A DNA stretch of 64,000 nucleotides, from the NCBI RefSeq assembly GCF_004307425.1, contig NZ_SEWZ01000002.1, positions 66,935 to 130,934 on the forward strand, written 5' to 3'. Every line of letters begins with the position of its first letter. Positions within the stretch are counted from its first letter, which is position 1. Source of the stretch: Aquirufa antheringensis. GTDB taxonomy: Bacteria > Bacteroidota > Bacteroidia > Cytophagales > Spirosomataceae. Positions 1-7,426 of the stretch are shown here, in pieces. The notes below the pieces were generated by a model that saw only the letters and a list, made by a program, of their open reading frames with translations, searched no databases and was not told where the DNA came from. A program made the position numbers and the translations under genes.

Positions 1-440
1 TGAACGTTCTTATGTGCCCATAAATCCGATGCCGGTTCTTCGCCCCGCGGATACACGTAGAGACCATAATAATCAAGTATTTGGTGATAGTTTTTCCAAC
101 TCTTGAACTGCTCTAAATTATCCCCACCTATGATCAGTTTGAATTCTGTTTCGGGATGACGCTCTGCTAAATGCACGAGCGTATCAATCGTATAGGAAGG
201 GCGAGGTAAATTAAACTCGATATCCGATGATTTAAACGAATAATTATCTGCGATAGCCCGATCTACGAGATCCAAACGATCAAATTCATGCAATAAAGAT
301 TTACTTTTCTTGTGGGGATTTTGAGGAGAAACGACGAACCAGATTTGGTCTACCTCCGTTTGATTCAACACCGCCTGCGCAATGATCAAATGACCCTGAT
401 GTATCGGGTTAAACGAACCAAAAAACAGGCCTACCTTCAT
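1..440 (-). CDS. nadD: Nicotinate-nucleotide adenylyltransferase NadD, 3' end cut by window
   Basis: It transfers AMP from ATP to nicotinate mononucleotide in cytosolic NAD synthesis. Translating the minus strand from the ATG at 440-438 gives a product opening [27 protein letters not shown] (residues 8-17) is the nucleotidyltransferase signature with its HxGH motif. About 146 codons are visible and the C-terminus lies beyond the window start, so the ISTR-type motif cannot be checked. The ATG overlaps the gmk TAA by one base (TAATG), which suggests translational coupling. The assignment to NadD is firm from the N-terminal motif and the gmk-nadD pairing common in this phylum. Confidence 0.93.
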   Translation of the reverse strand, partial: MKVGLFFGSFNPIHQGHLIIAQAVLNQTEVDQIWFVVSPQNPHKKSKSLLHEFDRLDLVDRAIADNYSFKSSDIEFNLPRPSYTIDTLVHLAERHPETEFKLIIGGDNLEQFKSWKNYHQILDYYGLYVYPRGEEPASDLWAHKNV

Positions 441-1006
441 TATTTCGTTAATTTATCAAACAAGGCTTGTGCTTCCGCCACTGCATCTTCGAGCTTATCA
501 TTTACTAAAATCACATCAAATTGTTCCTGGAAAGACCATTCAAATTTCATCTTGAAAATACGCTTAGACAAAGCCTCCTCATCTTCCGTACCCCGTGAAC
601 GCAAACGCTCCTCGAGAATTTCCAACGTAGGCACTTTCACAAAAACCGCAAGGGCGCGATCCCCATAATACTTCTTTAAGGCCAAACCTCCGCGCACATC
701 CACGTCAAAAATCACATGTTTCCCAGAAGCCCAAATCCGCTCAATCTCCGACTTTAAGGTTCCATAATAAGCCCCAGCATATACCTCTTCCCATTCTACA
801 AATTCATCATTTGCGATTCTAGCCCGAAAATCATCTGGCGTTAAAAAGTAATAATCTTTCCCGTGCTCCTCATGGCGGCCTCGCTTATCGCGGGTACAAG
901 CTGAGATCGAGAAGCCCAAATTTGCATTGCGCGCCAATAATTCTTTAACGATGGTGGTTTTACCAGAGCCCGATGGGGCCGAAAATATGATGAGTTTGCC
1001 TTCCAA
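440..1006 (-). CDS. gmk: Guanylate kinase
   Basis: It phosphorylates GMP to GDP with ATP in the cytosol (purine nucleotide pathway). The 188-residue product has the usual family length. The P-loop is SGSGKTT at residues 12-18, followed by the GMP-binding segment containing [17 protein letters not shown] and the [15 protein letters not shown] stretch typical of Gmk, with the lid region near residues 130-150. It sits between the anti-sigma-like gene (12 bp upstream) and nadD (1-base overlap), so it is probably part of a sigma/anti-sigma/gmk/nadD transcription unit. Nothing in it is unusual. Confidence 0.97.
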   Translation of the reverse strand: MEGKLIIFSAPSGSGKTTIVKELLARNANLGFSISACTRDKRGRHEEHGKDYYFLTPDDFRARIANDEFVEWEEVYAGAYYGTLKSEIERIWASGKHVIFDVDVRGGLALKKYYGDRALAVFVKVPTLEILEERLRSRGTEDEEALSKRIFKMKFEWSFQEQFDVILVNDKLEDAVAEAQALFDKLTK

Positions 1007-1018
1007 AAATTTCGATGA

Positions 1019-1300
1019 TTAAATGAACCAACAAAATAAGGGAATTAAGAGCAATATAAGGAGTACAATCGACGATATTTTTAAACGAATGCTTTCGAGT
1101 AAAGTGGACGGGCAAGTAGAGGTGCATTTCGATTTTAAGGCTTTCCGAAGTGCTACTTCTAGTTCATGTCCCTCCTGACAAGGCAAACATTGGTCTTTAT
1201 TGGCTAAAAAACGGGCTTCCTCCTCCGCCGTCGCTTCCTTATCTAGGATGCGCTGGATCAAATGCAGGCAATCGGGTTGATGGGAACAATGCGTCTTCAT
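1019..1300 (-). CDS. Small anti-sigma-factor-like protein with one C-terminal membrane helix
   Basis: The 93-residue protein has no catalytic signature. It has an N-terminal cytosolic part with several Cys and His residues (HCSH near residue 4, DCLHLI near 10, QCLPCQEGHE near 37-46) and ends in a hydrophobic stretch from about residue 75 to 93 that looks like a single membrane span. That layout, directly downstream of an ECF sigma gene (38 bp gap), fits a short zinc-finger anti-sigma factor. Unlike typical family members it has essentially no periplasmic domain after the helix. The role is inferred mainly from position and the Cys/His pattern; the metal ligands do not match the classical HxxxCxxC spacing exactly. 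Confidence 0.6.
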   Translation of the reverse strand: MKTHCSHQPDCLHLIQRILDKEATAEEEARFLANKDQCLPCQEGHELEVALRKALKSKCTSTCPSTLLESIRLKISSIVLLILLLIPLFCWFI

Positions 1301-1338
1301 AATTTTTTTAACATCGATGGCAAAAAAAAAGTTCCGGG

Positions 1339-1944
1339 CTAGGCTGACAACATGTCAGTTTTATAGCCTTTCTTAGCGGCATAAGAAGCCAAGGTTTCTT
1401 TCAATAAGGTTCGCGCACGGTGAAGTCGTGAACGCACGGTTCCGATTGGGATGTTCAAAATTTTAGCCATCTCTTCGTAGCTAAACTCCTCTAAATCACA
1501 TAGAATGATAATCATTCTAAAATCAACCGGCAAAGCTTGAATCGCGGAGGTAATTTCATCCCCCAGCATCTCATTCACCGTTTCCGCCTGCAAATCAGCT
1601 TGAAAAGCTGGTTCTGGATCGTCGTCTCCGGCAAAGGATTGCTCCACCCATTCGAATTCTACCTTGGACGGGCCACGGGATTTCTTGCGGTAATCGTTGA
1701 TGAAATTATTCTTGAGAATACGGAACAACCAGGCTTTGGCATAAGTCCCAGGCTCAAATGACCCGATAAATCGAAAAGCACGCATACAGGTGTCCTGCAC
1801 TAAATCGTTTGCATCGTCCTCGTCATTCGTCAGTCGAAGGGCAAAATTATACATCGCATCCATATGCGGCACAAACTCCTTTTCGAAGAGTGCTCTGGCT
1901 TGCGATTCAGTCAGCGCAACGGCTGAACTCGTTTCTGTACTCAT
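1339..1944 (-). CDS. ECF RNA polymerase sigma factor (sigma-70 family)
   Basis: This alternative sigma factor is 201 residues long. Region 2 spans about residues 20-95 (core-binding DANDLVQDTCMRAF, then a WLFRILKNNFINDYRKK segment contacting the -10 element). A variable acidic linker (DDDPEP) follows, then region 4 at about 135-190 with the helix-turn-helix containing FSYEEMAKILNIPIGTVRSR. It lies downstream of mreD (69 bp gap) and upstream of the anti-sigma-like gene, so it is probably held inactive by that protein. The regulon cannot be read from this window. It resembles the conserved Bacteroidota ECF type found beside gmk. Confidence 0.9.
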   Translation of the reverse strand: MSTETSSAVALTESQARALFEKEFVPHMDAMYNFALRLTNDEDDANDLVQDTCMRAFRFIGSFEPGTYAKAWLFRILKNNFINDYRKKSRGPSKVEFEWVEQSFAGDDDPEPAFQADLQAETVNEMLGDEITSAIQALPVDFRMIIILCDLEEFSYEEMAKILNIPIGTVRSRLHRARTLLKETLASYAAKKGYKTDMLSA

Positions 1945-2013
1945 GGCGGTTTATCAATAAGATACTAGCATGCCTACAATTTAAACGCCAAAAAGAAAAG
2001 GTGACAAAAAGAC

Positions 2014-2523
2014 TTATTTCCCTTGGTTAAACAATTCTAACAAAGAAAAAACGGCGATCCCTAAAAGGGTGCTAAGAAAGGCTTTCCATAGACTCAGGCC
2101 AAAGAGACTCCAATCACTCGCCTCCAGTAAAAATAGCACCAGGTGATGCGTGATGAGCATCAATCCCAAATAAGGGAAAAACCACATCCACTTCATCTCC
2201 GCCAGACTGATCGATGAACGCTCATCGTATCCGTTCGCAGGCGTCAAGATATTGAAAAAAGTAGGACGTAGCCAAGCAATTAAAACAGTTGAGAACGCAT
2301 GCATCCCATGGGTATTATAAAAAGTATCTAACAACCACCCCAGTGCAAAAGCGCCTAAAATCAGGTAAACAGGCGGAGTTTCGATGGGCGCTTTAATAAT
2401 AGCCCACAAATAAATGAAGCAAAATCCGTAATAAAACAGGGCCAAATCGCGCAAAAACAAAAGTTGCACGACGATCGTCAAAAAGACTGCAATCCACCAT
2501 TTGTATTGAAAAGTAGTGTTCAT
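2014..2523 (-). CDS. mreD: Rod shape-determining protein MreD
   Basis: MreD is an inner-membrane partner of MreC in the elongasome. The 169-residue product is mostly hydrophobic with about five predicted spans. It shows the family-like order of an early helix pair, a short LLDTFYNTHGMHAFST loop and a late helix pair. It starts one base after the mreC stop. Family sequence conservation is low, so the call rests on membrane topology, length and position after mreC. In many Bacteroidota mrdA and rodA follow here; in this window an ECF sigma gene follows instead. Confidence 0.85.
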   Translation of the reverse strand: MNTTFQYKWWIAVFLTIVVQLLFLRDLALFYYGFCFIYLWAIIKAPIETPPVYLILGAFALGWLLDTFYNTHGMHAFSTVLIAWLRPTFFNILTPANGYDERSSISLAEMKWMWFFPYLGLMLITHHLVLFLLEASDWSLFGLSLWKAFLSTLLGIAVFSLLELFNQGK

Positions 2524-2524
2524 C

Positions 2525-3364
2525 TTAGTCGATTTTAGGTTTTGCCTGTTCTAATTTAGACTGTTGACCCGCAAACTTGTTTTCAATCACATACACATAA
2601 CGAAGGGTGGAAAAATGGGTCAATAACATCACTTTGATATCGTGAAACGTTCCATCGTCTTGCAATCCTACCTTTGCTACAATACCAATGGGAACATTAG
2701 GCGGATACACCGCATTATAATCAGACGTAACGATGGTATCTCCTTTTACTACTTTTTTGTATTTCGAAACGTCCATCAACTCCGCCACTTCGGGCTGATA
2801 GCCAGGCCATTTGATGTAACCCAGCTCGCCGGAAGATTTGATTTTGGCAGAAACCGTATTACTCGTATGCAAAACAGAAACGATTAAGGACAAATTTGCT
2901 TGACAAGAGATAACTTTCCCTACCACTCCCGTGGAAGAAATAACGGCCATGCCTGGTTTGATACCATCTAAATAGCCTTTTTCAATCGTTAAATAATTTT
3001 GCGAATTCCTCGTACTTTGATCAATCACTTTACACGCGATAGGCTTGTAACGATCAAGGGATGCCTTGCTGAAAAATACCGGCAAATCCGCTTTCTGTTG
3101 AACCTGTGCCTGCAATTGAAATACTTGCTGATGCAGCTTTTGATTCTCTAACGCTAATTCGCCATTAATCTCCCGTAATTGATGGTAGGATGCCACTTCT
3201 TGACGCGTGGACAAAATAGACGCCGCCCAGGCATTCGTTGTGTTAAAATAGAGGGTATGTTGGTAATTATTGTACGTAAACACAGACCAAAGACTGATCA
3301 ACTGCAGCAGAACAAACAATAACAGGTTTCGCTGACGCAATAAGAACTCAAACAGTTGATTCAT
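2525..3364 (-). CDS. mreC: Rod shape-determining protein MreC
   Basis: MreC is a periplasmic scaffold of the elongation machinery, linking MreB to the peptidoglycan synthases. The 279-residue product has an N-terminal membrane anchor (about residues 13-32), then a coiled-coil stretch (about 55-95, rich in Leu/Gln/Glu). A beta-rich MreC core follows from about residue 110, with the GMAVISSTGVVGKV and DTIVTSDYNAVYPPNVPIG segments typical of the family. It starts six bases after mreB and is followed directly by mreD, so the three form one operon. Confidence 0.94.
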   Translation of the reverse strand: MNQLFEFLLRQRNLLLFVLLQLISLWSVFTYNNYQHTLYFNTTNAWAASILSTRQEVASYHQLREINGELALENQKLHQQVFQLQAQVQQKADLPVFFSKASLDRYKPIACKVIDQSTRNSQNYLTIEKGYLDGIKPGMAVISSTGVVGKVISCQANLSLIVSVLHTSNTVSAKIKSSGELGYIKWPGYQPEVAELMDVSKYKKVVKGDTIVTSDYNAVYPPNVPIGIVAKVGLQDDGTFHDIKVMLLTHFSTLRYVYVIENKFAGQQSKLEQAKPKID

Positions 3365-3370
3365 CCCCTA

Positions 3371-4396
3371 CTAGGTAATCAATACCGGACGGTATTTCTC
3401 TAAGTTTTTCAAGATTTCTCCTGTACCACGGATTACCGCTTTCAACGGATCGTCCGCCACGTGTACTTTTAACTGAGTCTTCTTCTCAATACGCTTATCT
3501 AATCCGTGCAACATCGCACCACCACCAGCTAAGTGAATACCGTTGTGGAAGATATCACCAGATAATTCCGCTGGAGCTCTTTGTAAAGTCTCCATAATCG
3601 CCACCTCAATTTTCGTGATCGAGCTATCTAAAGCATAGGCGATTTCCGAATAATTGATCAAGATTTCTTTAGGAATACCGGTCATTTGATCACGACCACG
3701 GATTTCAAAATCCGCTGGTGGATTTTCTAATTCCGGCAAGGCAGAACCTACTTGAATTTTGATTTGCTCCGCTGAACGCTCACCGATAACCAACTTGTGC
3801 TCACGTAACAAATAATCTTTAATATCACGAGTAAACTCATCCCCTGCAACACGAATCGAGTTTTCAACCACGATTCCGCTCAAGGAAATAATCGCCACCT
3901 CCGTGGTACCACCCCCGATATCCACTACTAAGGATCCGTTCGGTTGTTCAATATCTATTCCGATACCAATCGCCGCAGCAATCGGTTCGTGTACCATATA
4001 CACTTCACGTGCTCCAGCGTGTTCTGCGGAGTCTTTTACGGCTCTTTTCTCCACCTCAGTAATACCTGAAGGGATACAAATCACCATGCGTAGGGCGGGA
4101 GAAAAGAAGGAATTTCCTTTGTCCATCATTTTGATTAAACCACGCATCATTAATTCAGCCGCGGTAAAGTCAGCAATCACCCCATCTTTTAGGGGACGGA
4201 TGGTTTTAATATTGTCATTCGTTTTCTCGTGCATCATCATCGCCTGGCGACCCACCGCTAACACCTTATTCGTATTGCGATCTAAAGCGATAATCGAAGG
4301 TTCGTCTACTACGACCTGATCTTTGTGAATAATCAAGGTGTTTGCCGTACCTAAGTCCATGGCAATATCCTTCGAAAGAAAATTAAATAAGCCCAT
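3371..4396 (-). CDS. mreB: Rod shape-determining protein MreB (bacterial actin)
   Basis: MreB is an ATP-binding actin homologue that directs lateral wall synthesis at the inner face of the membrane. The 341-residue product has normal length, with phosphate-1 motif DLGTANT at residues 14-20, phosphate-2 motif VVDIGGGTTEV near 163-173 and the adenosine motif HLAGGGAML near residue 295. The short amphipathic start MGLFNFLSK may aid membrane binding. It heads the mreBCD unit; a TAAATTTG -7 box lies 22 bases upstream of its ATG. Confidence 0.98.
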   Translation of the reverse strand: MGLFNFLSKDIAMDLGTANTLIIHKDQVVVDEPSIIALDRNTNKVLAVGRQAMMMHEKTNDNIKTIRPLKDGVIADFTAAELMMRGLIKMMDKGNSFFSPALRMVICIPSGITEVEKRAVKDSAEHAGAREVYMVHEPIAAAIGIGIDIEQPNGSLVVDIGGGTTEVAIISLSGIVVENSIRVAGDEFTRDIKDYLLREHKLVIGERSAEQIKIQVGSALPELENPPADFEIRGRDQMTGIPKEILINYSEIAYALDSSITKIEVAIMETLQRAPAELSGDIFHNGIHLAGGGAMLHGLDKRIEKKTQLKVHVADDPLKAVIRGTGEILKNLEKYRPVLIT

Positions 4397-4418
4397 CTGA
4401 TTTTGTGATAGTAAAACA

Positions 4419-4426
4419 CAAATTTA
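4419..4426 (-). promoter_or_regulatory. -7 promoter box (TAAATTTG) for mreBCD
   Basis: On the minus strand TAAATTTG matches the Bacteroidota TAnnTTTG -7 element. It would place the start of transcription about 15 bases before the mreB ATG. No TTTG is present at the expected -33 spacing (AAAA there instead), so this is half a promoter by consensus. Confidence 0.5.
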
Positions 4427-4609
4427 CATAAAAAATGCCCTAATGTTTTAAAAAAAATGAATTTTACAATTTCCACGAAATAATTATAAAATAGGCCAAA
4501 GCAGGAGCGTAGAATTACCTAAATCAAAAAATCCCTCTCTTATTAATATATTACAATAAAATCGCTGAAAAAAAATAGACCAAATTGGGCAAATTAATCG
4601 ACAAAATAA

Positions 4610-4640
4610 TTTGGAATTATTATCTGATTTATTAGTTTTG
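4610..4640 (+). promoter_or_regulatory. Near-consensus Bacteroidota promoter for the AraC-type gene
   Basis: TTTG at 4610-4613 and TAGTTTTG at 4633-4640 are separated by 19 bp, matching the TTTG-N19-TAnnTTTG consensus of the primary Bacteroidota sigma factor. Transcription would start near 4646, giving a leader of about 45 bases. The whole 294-bp gap between mreB and this gene (4397-4690) is AT-rich; besides the two divergent promoters I see nothing else in it. Confidence 0.75.
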
Positions 4641-4690
4641 TCCAAGTTTAGTAGAAAAATCGTATTAAATACTCCGTTTGGTGATAAATT

Positions 4691-5617
4691 ATGGAAGATT
4701 ATAACAAGATCATCGAGTCCTTAGGTGTTAAATTCATCAAAGCGAGAAACATTAGAATATTACAACCGATTCGTATCAAGAATTTCTACGACGTAGAAAA
4801 TTCACTCTTGATATTGTACAAAGGGGAGGTTTCTTTTGGCGAGGAGGAGACTCCGGTGGAGGAAGGCGATATGCTTTTCATCCCAGGGGGTAAAATGATC
4901 AGCGTAACCTACGGAAACGCAGAAAAACCGAAAGCGGTCAACAACGAAGAGTTTATGACGCATCGGGAATTGTACTTTGACCAAAACACCGACGCTTCTC
5001 TCATCGGAACCCAGCCGAACTCGTTCGGCATGGTAGCCTTCGAAGCGAAAGTGTTCGATTCAGTCAACTTCTTCACCTCTTTAGACATTCCTCCGTTCTT
5101 AATCAAACGGGACGATAAGTTAGCGGCAACCATCCGCGAGATCTTAGAAGAGGATCTTTCTGAGGCGATTGGTAAAGGTCGTATCATTAAGATCAAAACG
5201 GAAGAGATCGTCATCGAAGTCATTCGCTACATCATAGAAAACCGTTTATTCGTAGAGCAATTAGCGACTAACTCGACTTACTTTAAAGACCCCCGCTTAA
5301 TCGATATCTTCGCCTACATCAAGGATCATTTGGGTGGTGATTTATCCAATAAAGTTTTGGCAAACGTCGCTAACGTTTCTGAAGACTACGTAGGTCAGTA
5401 TTTCAAGATGCTAACGGGTATTAACCCACAAGATTATATCGAATACCAACGTATGGAAGCAGCTGTAGGTTTACTTCGCACAACGAAGAAGTCTATCCGC
5501 GCGATCGGCTCTGAAGTGGGCTACAAAGACACGGCGTATTTCTGCCGTCGTTTCAAGATGATGTTTGGTATTCCAGCTGGAAAGATGAGACGAAGAGAAT
5601 CGTTGATGAATATCTAA
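4691..5617 (+). CDS. AraC-family transcriptional regulator
   Basis: This 308-residue regulator has a C-terminal AraC/XylS DNA-binding domain (about residues 205-300). Its two helix-turn-helix units are visible around LSNKVLANVANVSEDYVGQY and SIRAIGSEVGYKDTAYFCRR, the second ending in the typical FGIPAGKMR. The N-terminal half starts with a cupin-like beta region (LLILYKGEVSFG, then VEEGDMLFIPGG), so it probably senses a small ligand or partner; none is indicated. It is monocistronic, with its own promoter at 4610-4640 and a strong terminator directly after its stop. The target genes are unknown. Confidence 0.88.
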   Translation: MEDYNKIIESLGVKFIKARNIRILQPIRIKNFYDVENSLLILYKGEVSFGEEETPVEEGDMLFIPGGKMISVTYGNAEKPKAVNNEEFMTHRELYFDQNTDASLIGTQPNSFGMVAFEAKVFDSVNFFTSLDIPPFLIKRDDKLAATIREILEEDLSEAIGKGRIIKIKTEEIVIEVIRYIIENRLFVEQLATNSTYFKDPRLIDIFAYIKDHLGGDLSNKVLANVANVSEDYVGQYFKMLTGINPQDYIEYQRMEAAVGLLRTTKKSIRAIGSEVGYKDTAYFCRRFKMMFGIPAGKMRRRESLMNI

Positions 5618-5655
5618 CAAAAAACCCGCTGAAAGAATTCAGCGGGTTTTTTTGT
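5618..5655. terminator. Bidirectional rho-independent terminator
   Basis: The arms AACCCGCTGAA and TTCAGCGGGTT flank the loop AGAA. An A-run on the left and a T-run of seven on the right let it work in both directions. It starts one base after the AraC-type gene stop and faces the convergent pseudouridine synthase gene. Confidence 0.92.
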
Positions 5656-5656
5656 T

Positions 5657-5720
5657 AGTAGTCAGTTGCCAGTAATCAGTAAACAGTGACTGACTTACTA
5701 GATACTGGGTACTGGCTACT
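5657..5720. repeat. Short degenerate repeat cluster (CAGT/ACTGG words)
   Basis: This 60-bp stretch between the terminator and the next gene holds repeated near-copies of CAGTnA words (for example GTCAGT, ATCAGT, AACAGT) followed by ATACTGGGTACTGGCTAC, which contains an imperfect TACTGG duplication. It has no coding sense. It looks like a small intergenic repeat element, but copy number elsewhere in the genome cannot be judged from here. Confidence 0.4.
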
Positions 5721-5747
5721 TTTAGTCGAAGCAAAGCTTCGACTAAA
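5721..5747. repeat. Perfect 12-bp inverted repeat spanning the rluB-type stop codon
   Basis: TTTAGTCGAAGC (5721-5732) and GCTTCGACTAAA (5736-5747) are exact reverse complements around AAA. The stop codon of the pseudouridine synthase gene (5743-5745) lies in the right arm. No T-run follows on either strand, so it is more likely an RNA-stabilising 3' hairpin or a protein site than an intrinsic terminator. Confidence 0.6.
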
Positions 5748-7296
5748 GTAAGTACTTCAACTTCACTAGCTCTCTCTCCGTTAAGAATCTCCAGCTTCCG
5801 CGTGGAAGGTCTTTCTTCGTTAAGCCGGCAAAAGTCGTACGGTCTAGTTTAGTTACTTCGTATCCAAGGTGTTCGAAGATACGACGAACGATGCGGTTTT
5901 TGCCTGAGTGGATTTTCACTCCGATGACGTAACCGTCTGGAGTTACTTTGGCCAAATCATCTACTTTAATTTCGCCATCCTCCAAGGTTAAACCCTCTTT
6001 GATTTTCTCGAAATCTTCATCCGTCAATGGCTTGTCTAATTCCGCTTGGTAAATCTTCTCGATTTCGTTCGATGGATGCGTCAATTTATCCGCTAATTCG
6101 CCATCATTCGTAATCAACAACAAACCAGTCGTGTTTCTATCCAAACGTCCCACCGGATAAATGCGCGATTCTGTCGCATTCTTCACTAATTCCATCACGG
6201 TCTTGCGATCGTTCGGGTCTTCGGTCGTTGTTAAGAAGTCTTTGGGCTTATTTAATAATAAATAAACGGGTTTTTCGCGGTTCAATTTACGGTTACCGTA
6301 CTTCACGATATCCGTAGGATATACTTGGTAACCCATTTCTGTCACCACCTTGTTATTTACCTTGATTTCGCCTGCTTCGATCAATTTATCGGCGTCACGA
6401 CGAGAACAAATTCCCGCGTTAGCGATGTAGCGATTTAGACGAATAACGTCTGAACGGCGATCGGTTTGAGCGATTTTCTTCTGGATCTTCGCCGGAGCAC
6501 GCTCCTTGTAGCGATCTAATTTGTATTGTGGTTCGTAGGCAGGACCTGCATCAAAACGCGAGCGACTTTTAAAGGTCTCCCGATCTGAATAACGCGGATT
6601 GCGAGCCCCTTCTGGACGCTCTTCCCGGTCTGCAAAACGTTCTGTACGCTCCTCGTAGCGACGCTCAATACGCGCTGTTGGATTCTCATCAAGTGGTTTC
6701 GTCGATTCTTCCGAACCTTCTACTTTAGGGGCCGCATTGCGATCCCAGCGATTATCTCCTTTATAGGGTGTGCGTGTTGGATTTTCAGTTCTGCCAAATG
6801 GTTTGCGTTCACCGCCTTGATAAGGCTTGCGTTCGCCACCACCTTGGTATGGTTTTCTTTCTCCATCAAACGGCTTACGATCCCCGAATGAACGGCGCTC
6901 TCCGCCTTCACGGTTATCACGATTGAACGGTTTGCGTTCACCGCCTTGATAAGGCTTGCGCTCGCCACCACCTTGGTATGGTTTTCTTTCGCCATCAAAC
7001 GGTTTACGATCTCCGAATGAACGACGCTCGCCACCTTCGCGGTTATCGCGATTGAACGGTTTGCGTTCGCCACCTTCTCTATTGAATGGCTTGCGATCTC
7101 CTGAAAAACGATTGGATGATTCTGAACGTGGTGCACGTGGGGCACCTGAATCGTTGCGTGGAGCTCCTGAGTCATTGCGTGGGCCTCTGAACTCGCGAGG
7201 GCTATCTGATCTGCTTCCAGATCTTCCTGTGGATGCACGACCTTCTGTTGGTCGGCTGTCACGACGGTTATCGTCGTTTGAAATTCTTTTTCTCAT
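5743..7296 (-). CDS. rluB: RsuA/RluB-family rRNA pseudouridine synthase with a long repetitive Arg/Gly-rich N-terminus
   Basis: It isomerises a uridine of rRNA (23S if truly RluB). The catalytic half starts with an S4 RNA-binding domain (about residues 286-330, RLNRYIANAGICSRRDADK). The synthase core follows with GRLDRNTTGLLL, whose Asp386 is the expected nucleophile, and ends near residue 510. The first ~280 residues are unlike bacterial RluB: low-complexity Arg, Gly, Glu, Lys and Pro repeats including two copies of a 43-residue unit built from GERKPF/GDRKPF/GERKPYQ motifs. Such a tail is positively charged and probably disordered. The start is the ATG at 7296. The exact rRNA target (RluB, RluE, RluF or RsuA type) cannot be fixed. 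Confidence 0.9.
   Translation of the reverse strand: MRKRISNDDNRRDSRPTEGRASTGRSGSRSDSPREFRGPRNDSGAPRNDSGAPRAPRSESSNRFSGDRKPFNREGGERKPFNRDNREGGERRSFGDRKPFDGERKPYQGGGERKPYQGGERKPFNRDNREGGERRSFGDRKPFDGERKPYQGGGERKPYQGGERKPFGRTENPTRTPYKGDNRWDRNAAPKVEGSEESTKPLDENPTARIERRYEERTERFADREERPEGARNPRYSDRETFKSRSRFDAGPAYEPQYKLDRYKERAPAKIQKKIAQTDRRSDVIRLNRYIANAGICSRRDADKLIEAGEIKVNNKVVTEMGYQVYPTDIVKYGNRKLNREKPVYLLLNKPKDFLTTTEDPNDRKTVMELVKNATESRIYPVGRLDRNTTGLLLITNDGELADKLTHPSNEIEKIYQAELDKPLTDEDFEKIKEGLTLEDGEIKVDDLAKVTPDGYVIGVKIHSGKNRIVRRIFEHLGYEVTKLDRTTFAGLTKKDLPRGSWRFLTERELVKLKYLL
6800..7070. repeat. Two tandem copies of a 129-bp repeat inside the pseudouridine synthase gene
   Basis: The segment beginning GGTTTGCGTTCACCGCC near 6800 recurs exactly 129 bp later near 6929, encoding two identical 43-residue units. 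The copies differ only at scattered third-codon positions. The duplication is in frame and younger than the shorter GERKPF-type motifs of which it is built. Confidence 0.85.
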
Positions 7297-7370
7297 AATG
7301 GTACAACATCACTGCTGGAATAAAAGAGGACGAACGTTTGTCATCTTGGCTTCGATTGTCGAAATTTAGG

Positions 7371-7378
7371 CAAAGGTA
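7371..7378 (-). promoter_or_regulatory. -7 promoter box (TACCTTTG) for the pseudouridine synthase gene
   Basis: TACCTTTG on the minus strand fits TAnnTTTG and lies about 75 bases upstream of the ATG at 7296. No clear TTTG is seen at -33. Confidence 0.45.
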
Positions 7379-7426
7379 CAGAAAATAATCCGGTTTGTAT
7401 TTATTTTTACGTTACATTAGTCCACT

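Noticed and set aside
3903-4319. A 138-codon antisense frame within mreB
   Set aside because: It is a coding shadow of a highly conserved gene, with no start context or family resemblance.
5721-5747. The perfect inverted repeat read as an intrinsic terminator
   Set aside because: No T-run follows the stem on either strand and a much stronger terminator lies 65 bp away.
6720-7369. Open frames of 137 and 180 codons overlapping the repeat part of the pseudouridine synthase gene on both strands
   Set aside because: They are by-products of Arg/Gly-rich repeat DNA with few stop codons; their translations are low-complexity and match no fold, while the minus-strand gene has a clear catalytic domain in frame.
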